Shown piece by piece: positions 61,750-64,000 of a stretch of 64,000 nt of DNA. A program made the position numbers and the translations under genes. The notes beneath the pieces are model-generated. The model worked only from the letters and a program-made list of their open reading frames with translations. It was not told where the DNA came from and did not search any database. Numbering within the stretch: the stretch's first letter is position 1; each line of letters starts with the position of its first letter. The DNA is taken from assembly GCA_950106755.1 (NCBI GenBank), contig OX467091.1, forward strand, positions 20,167,538 through 20,231,537, read 5' to 3'. Source of the DNA: Climacium dendroides. Taxonomy: Eukaryota; Streptophyta; Bryopsida; Hypnales; Climaciaceae.

Positions 61750-62366
61750 ATCTGTCCCGAGCCCATTGAGGGGTATGTATGTTATCCAACCATAGCGCTT
61801 TCCTTGATGTCCTATGCTTGAAATCAAGCGCCCTAGGATTCCTTCGTGACAAATGATTGTCCCACCACTCTTCTGGGTGCGTGACAAGGTGCCTCCAGTA
61901 CTCATCTGGTGACATTAGGGCAATATCCGACCCCACACTTACGATGCTTGATACACTAGAAACCCCAGTTACACCCCTGTGCAGCTCAAATGTGTTGTCT
62001 TCAGCTCGAATTTCTTGCTGCTCTCTGTCCGCTTGAATCAAGTACCATATTCTGTCCACTTGAATCAAGTACCATATACATGTGAACAAAGTCTGAAAAC
62101 TACAACAAATTCGGTGGACCCCAATGACAAGAATCCACAACCCTAGCAGGACGATTTGAACCTGCAAACGCAACAGCTCAACCTATCAGCACCAGATGTA
62201 TTTCAACCAATGCTGACAGAATCTCAAAGACATACAAAGCGGCGGCAGATTACACTCACCAGCGACATTCGATTCACATGATCCTGGAAGAAGTTCACGA
62301 AATTGGAAGGGAAGAGGGCAGCGCGCGCCATATTAAAACAATTAGGGTTTTCTCGAGTGAAGGAGG
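61733..62366 (-). pseudogene. Host gene fragment captured by the copia element; OSB-like (PDF-motif) protein
   Basis: Antisense to the retrotransposon, between pol and the 3' LTR. Reading from the 3' LTR side: AAACCCTAATTG (a common plant leader sequence), ATG at about 62332, then MARAALFPSNFVNFFQDHVN, resembling an organelle-targeting N-terminus. A GTGAGT donor near 62260 and a GCAG acceptor near 62163 follow. Then comes a frame ending in PDEYWRHLVTHPEEWWDN, ALDFKHRTSRKALWLD and TPQWARDRFSKGY with a stop at 61733. The W..L...P..WWDNR..K..P..PDFKHK...ALW pattern is the PDF motif of plant OSB organellar ssDNA-binding proteins. The OB-fold is not evident, and the middle has stops in most frames, so this is a fragment or decayed copy. 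Confidence 0.6.
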
Positions 62367-62367
62367 G
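62357..62367 (+). other. Polypurine tract
   Basis: GTGAAGGAGGG immediately precedes the 3' LTR, where the plus-strand primer is expected. Confidence 0.75.
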
Positions 62368-62709
62368 TGTTGAAGTATGCACTCTCGAATGTGTATATTC
62401 ATTCGTCCATCTGGACGTTAGATACTCATCCATATATCCTGTACATCTACAATATAGGGGGAGATTAATTGACAACAGAAAAGTGCTGAGAGTGGATATT
62501 TAACACCGGCATTGTACAATTGCCGTTATGCCACCAGTAGTGGAACTATTAATGTGTAGATTAGTGGAGGTCTGTTACTTAATGAGGTCCGTTACTTTCT
62601 TACGATGTGTATTATAAATCGGGGGAACTTCTCCCGATCGAATATTGAGATGAAGCCGCACATTGCGAGCTGTGAAGCAAGAGCTTGTTGTATACTGATA
62701 GTTTCAACA
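62368..62709 (+). repeat. 3' LTR of copia element
   Basis: Same 342-bp length as the 5' LTR, with about nine substitutions and no indels. Eight of the nine are transitions by my reading. Confidence 0.96.
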
Positions 62710-63194
62710 ACTTCATGCCCCCTAAACTTTCTGTATCACTGGCTCCTGAAACTTTTGCACCTTCGTGGTCATTACTACTTCGTATTCGAGCTCTACCCGA
62801 TCATCTTGGGCGTGGCAATTATGTGGATCTTTGCGGTCATCCTTACCGTGACTGGCGCTTACGACCATGCAAGTGAACTTGGCCAGCGGAACTGCAGGAC
62901 TGATCATTTAGGCCTGGTTTCTGCGGCGCCATGGTAGACTTCTGTCATCTCCGTGACCTACTCATATGCAATTTTAATGTGAGGTCTGAGTGTCTTACAT
63001 TCTTTGTGCTCACGCTGTCGATCTTGTTCTCAAATTTCTCAGGTTGAGATTTCCGTACCCGTTCCAGTGGGGTAGCCCAACGTTCGATGATGTTTCTGGT
63101 GTTATGGCAGTTGCATTTGCTTCCCTTATAGAGGTGACTTTCTCAAATTTTCTATTTATTATGTACTGTTACGGAGTCTGTTGAAGTGTAGCAC

Positions 63195-63475
63195 TACACT
63201 AAAATTGGTAAATAGTGTTGGCTACACTAATTGTCAACAATAATACTAATTGTCATTTGCAAGGTTAGTGTTAGAACATTATTTATTTATTTTAACATTA
63301 TTTTTGCTCTATTTTAAAATTTGATCATTTCAACATTTCTACGAAAATACAATTAGAGTTTGACGACGGGAGTTAAGTGCCCCAACACTATTTACACATA
63401 AGTTGAAAAAATATAAGATAAAAAACAAAAAATAACACTATTTATCACTCAACACTATTTACCAATTTTAGTGTA
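63195..63475. mobile_element. TA-flanked MITE in NAT intron
   Basis: A perfect inverted repeat of at least 24 bp starts CACTAAAATTGGTAAATAGT. Ends are at 63197 and 63473, with TA on each outer side. About 277 bp, AT-rich, with extra internal copies of AACACTATTTA. TA flanks suggest a Tc1/mariner-type (Stowaway-like) origin, although the CACTA start could also be read as En/Spm. No matching 3-bp duplication was seen. Confidence 0.75.
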
Positions 63476-64000
63476 CCTGACTTCAAGTCAATGAATGTCT
63501 TTCTTGAATGAATAACTACGGATGAAACCGTGACAGATTTGGTGACTGATGGTCGTGACAACATCAACCTATATAATTAGATTACTGTGTCATGACTCAT
63601 GAGTCATGACCTAATAGAGGTGGCTTATGTTTCTCTAATATCATCTATATTACACTCCAATATTATATAACTCCATGTTTCTCTAACGTATCTCTAATTT
63701 CAAATGTCTGCTATGTTTCAGTCCACGGGTGGATTCTACGCTGTTTCTCGGTTGGCAGGAGCAACTCCACCTCCGCCCTATGCCATCGGTAGAGGCATTG
63801 GGTGGCAGGGCATCGGGCTGTTGCTGAATGGATTCTGGGGCACCTTCACAGGCACCACAGTGGCACCGTAAGTCTGATGGACCTCTTCCCTCGTGTTTTC
63901 TCATGTGCTTGAATGACATTGTTTTGGTTCCTAACCTGACGGCGTGCTGTGCAGTGAGAACGCTGGTCTTGTTGGGTTGACCCGAGTGGGGAGCAGAGGA

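Larger units (their letters stand above)
57174..62709 (+). mobile_element. Ty1/copia LTR retrotransposon, full length, inactivated
   Basis: 5536 bp with two 342-bp LTRs (TG...CA), a 5-bp target duplication ACTTC (57169-57173 and 62710-62714), a primer-binding site matching initiator tRNA-Met, a gag-pol frame in the order GAG-PR-INT-RT-RNaseH, and a purine-rich tract before the 3' LTR. LTRs differ at about nine of 342 positions, indicating a moderately old insertion. A 0.6-kb non-viral segment lies between pol and the 3' LTR. Confidence 0.96.
57101..62752. mobile_element. ~95-bp insertion with 8-bp direct repeat, host of the copia element
   Basis: CCTGAAAC occurs at 57101-57108 and 62745-62752. 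Between the two, minus the copia element and its target duplicate, lie about 95 bp. An 8-bp target duplication is the hAT superfamily size, but clear terminal inverted repeats are missing, so it could instead be filler from break repair. Excision of one repeat plus the insert gives back an intact NAT exon. Confidence 0.6.
56737..64000 (+). pseudogene. NAT: Nucleobase-ascorbate transporter (NAT/NCS2), 3' half, exon split by nested insertions
   Basis: Membrane permease of the NAT/NCS2 family (uptake of purines, uracil or ascorbate relatives). Exons: 56737-56812 (YFSPIVIAPVTTMVGLGLFE), 56926-56985 (VAKCVQIGVPALLLILLFST), 57099-57108 joined after the insert to 62753-62933, 63043-63133 (FPYPFQWGSPTFDDVSG), 63722-63867 (GRGIGWQGIGLLLNGFWGT) and 63955->64000. 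The last exon carries the NAT signature ENAGLVGLTRVGSRG. Several exons encode hydrophobic membrane helices (PIILGVAIMWIFAVILTV). Removing 57109-62752 restores a continuous reading frame (YLKLLHLRGHYYF). As it stands, the frame runs into a TAG at 57141. Upstream exons coding for roughly the first 180-200 residues were not found before 56737, so the copy also seems 5'-incomplete or has a very long intron. Confidence 0.88.

Noticed and set aside
62605..62752. Upstream open part of the frame that leads into the NAT exon
   Set aside because: This stretch is LTR and insert sequence that happens to be in frame; real NAT coding resumes at 62753.
1..64000. CRISPR array, bacterial operon or phage region
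   Set aside because: No regularly spaced short direct repeats, Shine-Dalgarno-led gene strings or phage structural genes; the gene structure is eukaryotic throughout.

Overview
The window is nuclear DNA of a land plant. The evidence is spliced plant genes with GT-AG introns, plastid-type enzymes (phylloquinone methyltransferase, RsgA GTPase), long AT-rich intergenic stretches and typical plant mobile elements (Ty1/copia, CACTA, Stowaway-like, Harbinger-like and Mutator-like miniature elements). A seed-free lineage (bryophyte, lycophyte or fern) is my inference, mainly from a dioxygenase-like gene with U1-type zinc fingers and a DUF7869-like fragment. The species cannot be named from the sequence alone.

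Layout: 1-4273 (-) mevalonate diphosphate decarboxylase, ten exons, last codons cut by the window edge. 5253-9643 (+) circularly permuted ribosome-biogenesis GTPase RsgA, five exons, sharing a divergent upstream region with MVD. 9.6-14.3 kb is repeat-rich. 14554-15465 (+) intronless demethylphylloquinone methyltransferase, with a 263-bp Mutator-like MITE just upstream. 15.5-21.8 kb is AT-rich. 21823-24934 (+) UCH37/UCHL5-type deubiquitinase, five coding exons. 25-32 kb is a repeat bed. 32199-35136 (-) Sec14/CRAL-TRIO lipid-transfer protein, five coding exons. 35-47.7 kb is repeats, including a 1.7-kb Harbinger-like element. 47701-49582 (+) is a U1-type zinc-finger protein with a 2-oxoglutarate/Fe(II)-dioxygenase-like C-terminus, apparently broken by one frameshift. 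50.2-50.65 kb holds two exons of a degraded plastid-protein-like gene. 52550-52763 is a CACTA MITE. 55.3-56.6 kb (-) is a decayed DUF7869-like gene. 56737-64000 (+) is the 3' half of a nucleobase-ascorbate transporter whose exon is split by a nested insertion: a roughly 95-bp insert with an 8-bp direct repeat, itself carrying a 5.5-kb Ty1/copia element.

The intact genes are unrelated housekeeping genes (isoprenoid, quinone, ribosome, proteasome/ubiquitin and lipid-transfer functions) and do not form a cluster. The most unusual material is: (i) the dioxygenase-like gene; (ii) the copia element that carries, in antisense, a host gene fragment with its own start codon and intron, resembling an OSB-type organellar ssDNA-binding protein; (iii) the ten premature stops in that copia element without a single frameshift; (iv) at least four copies of a roughly 230-bp repeat bounded by TTAA; and (v) tandem duplications that copy splice donors in both MVD and RSGA.
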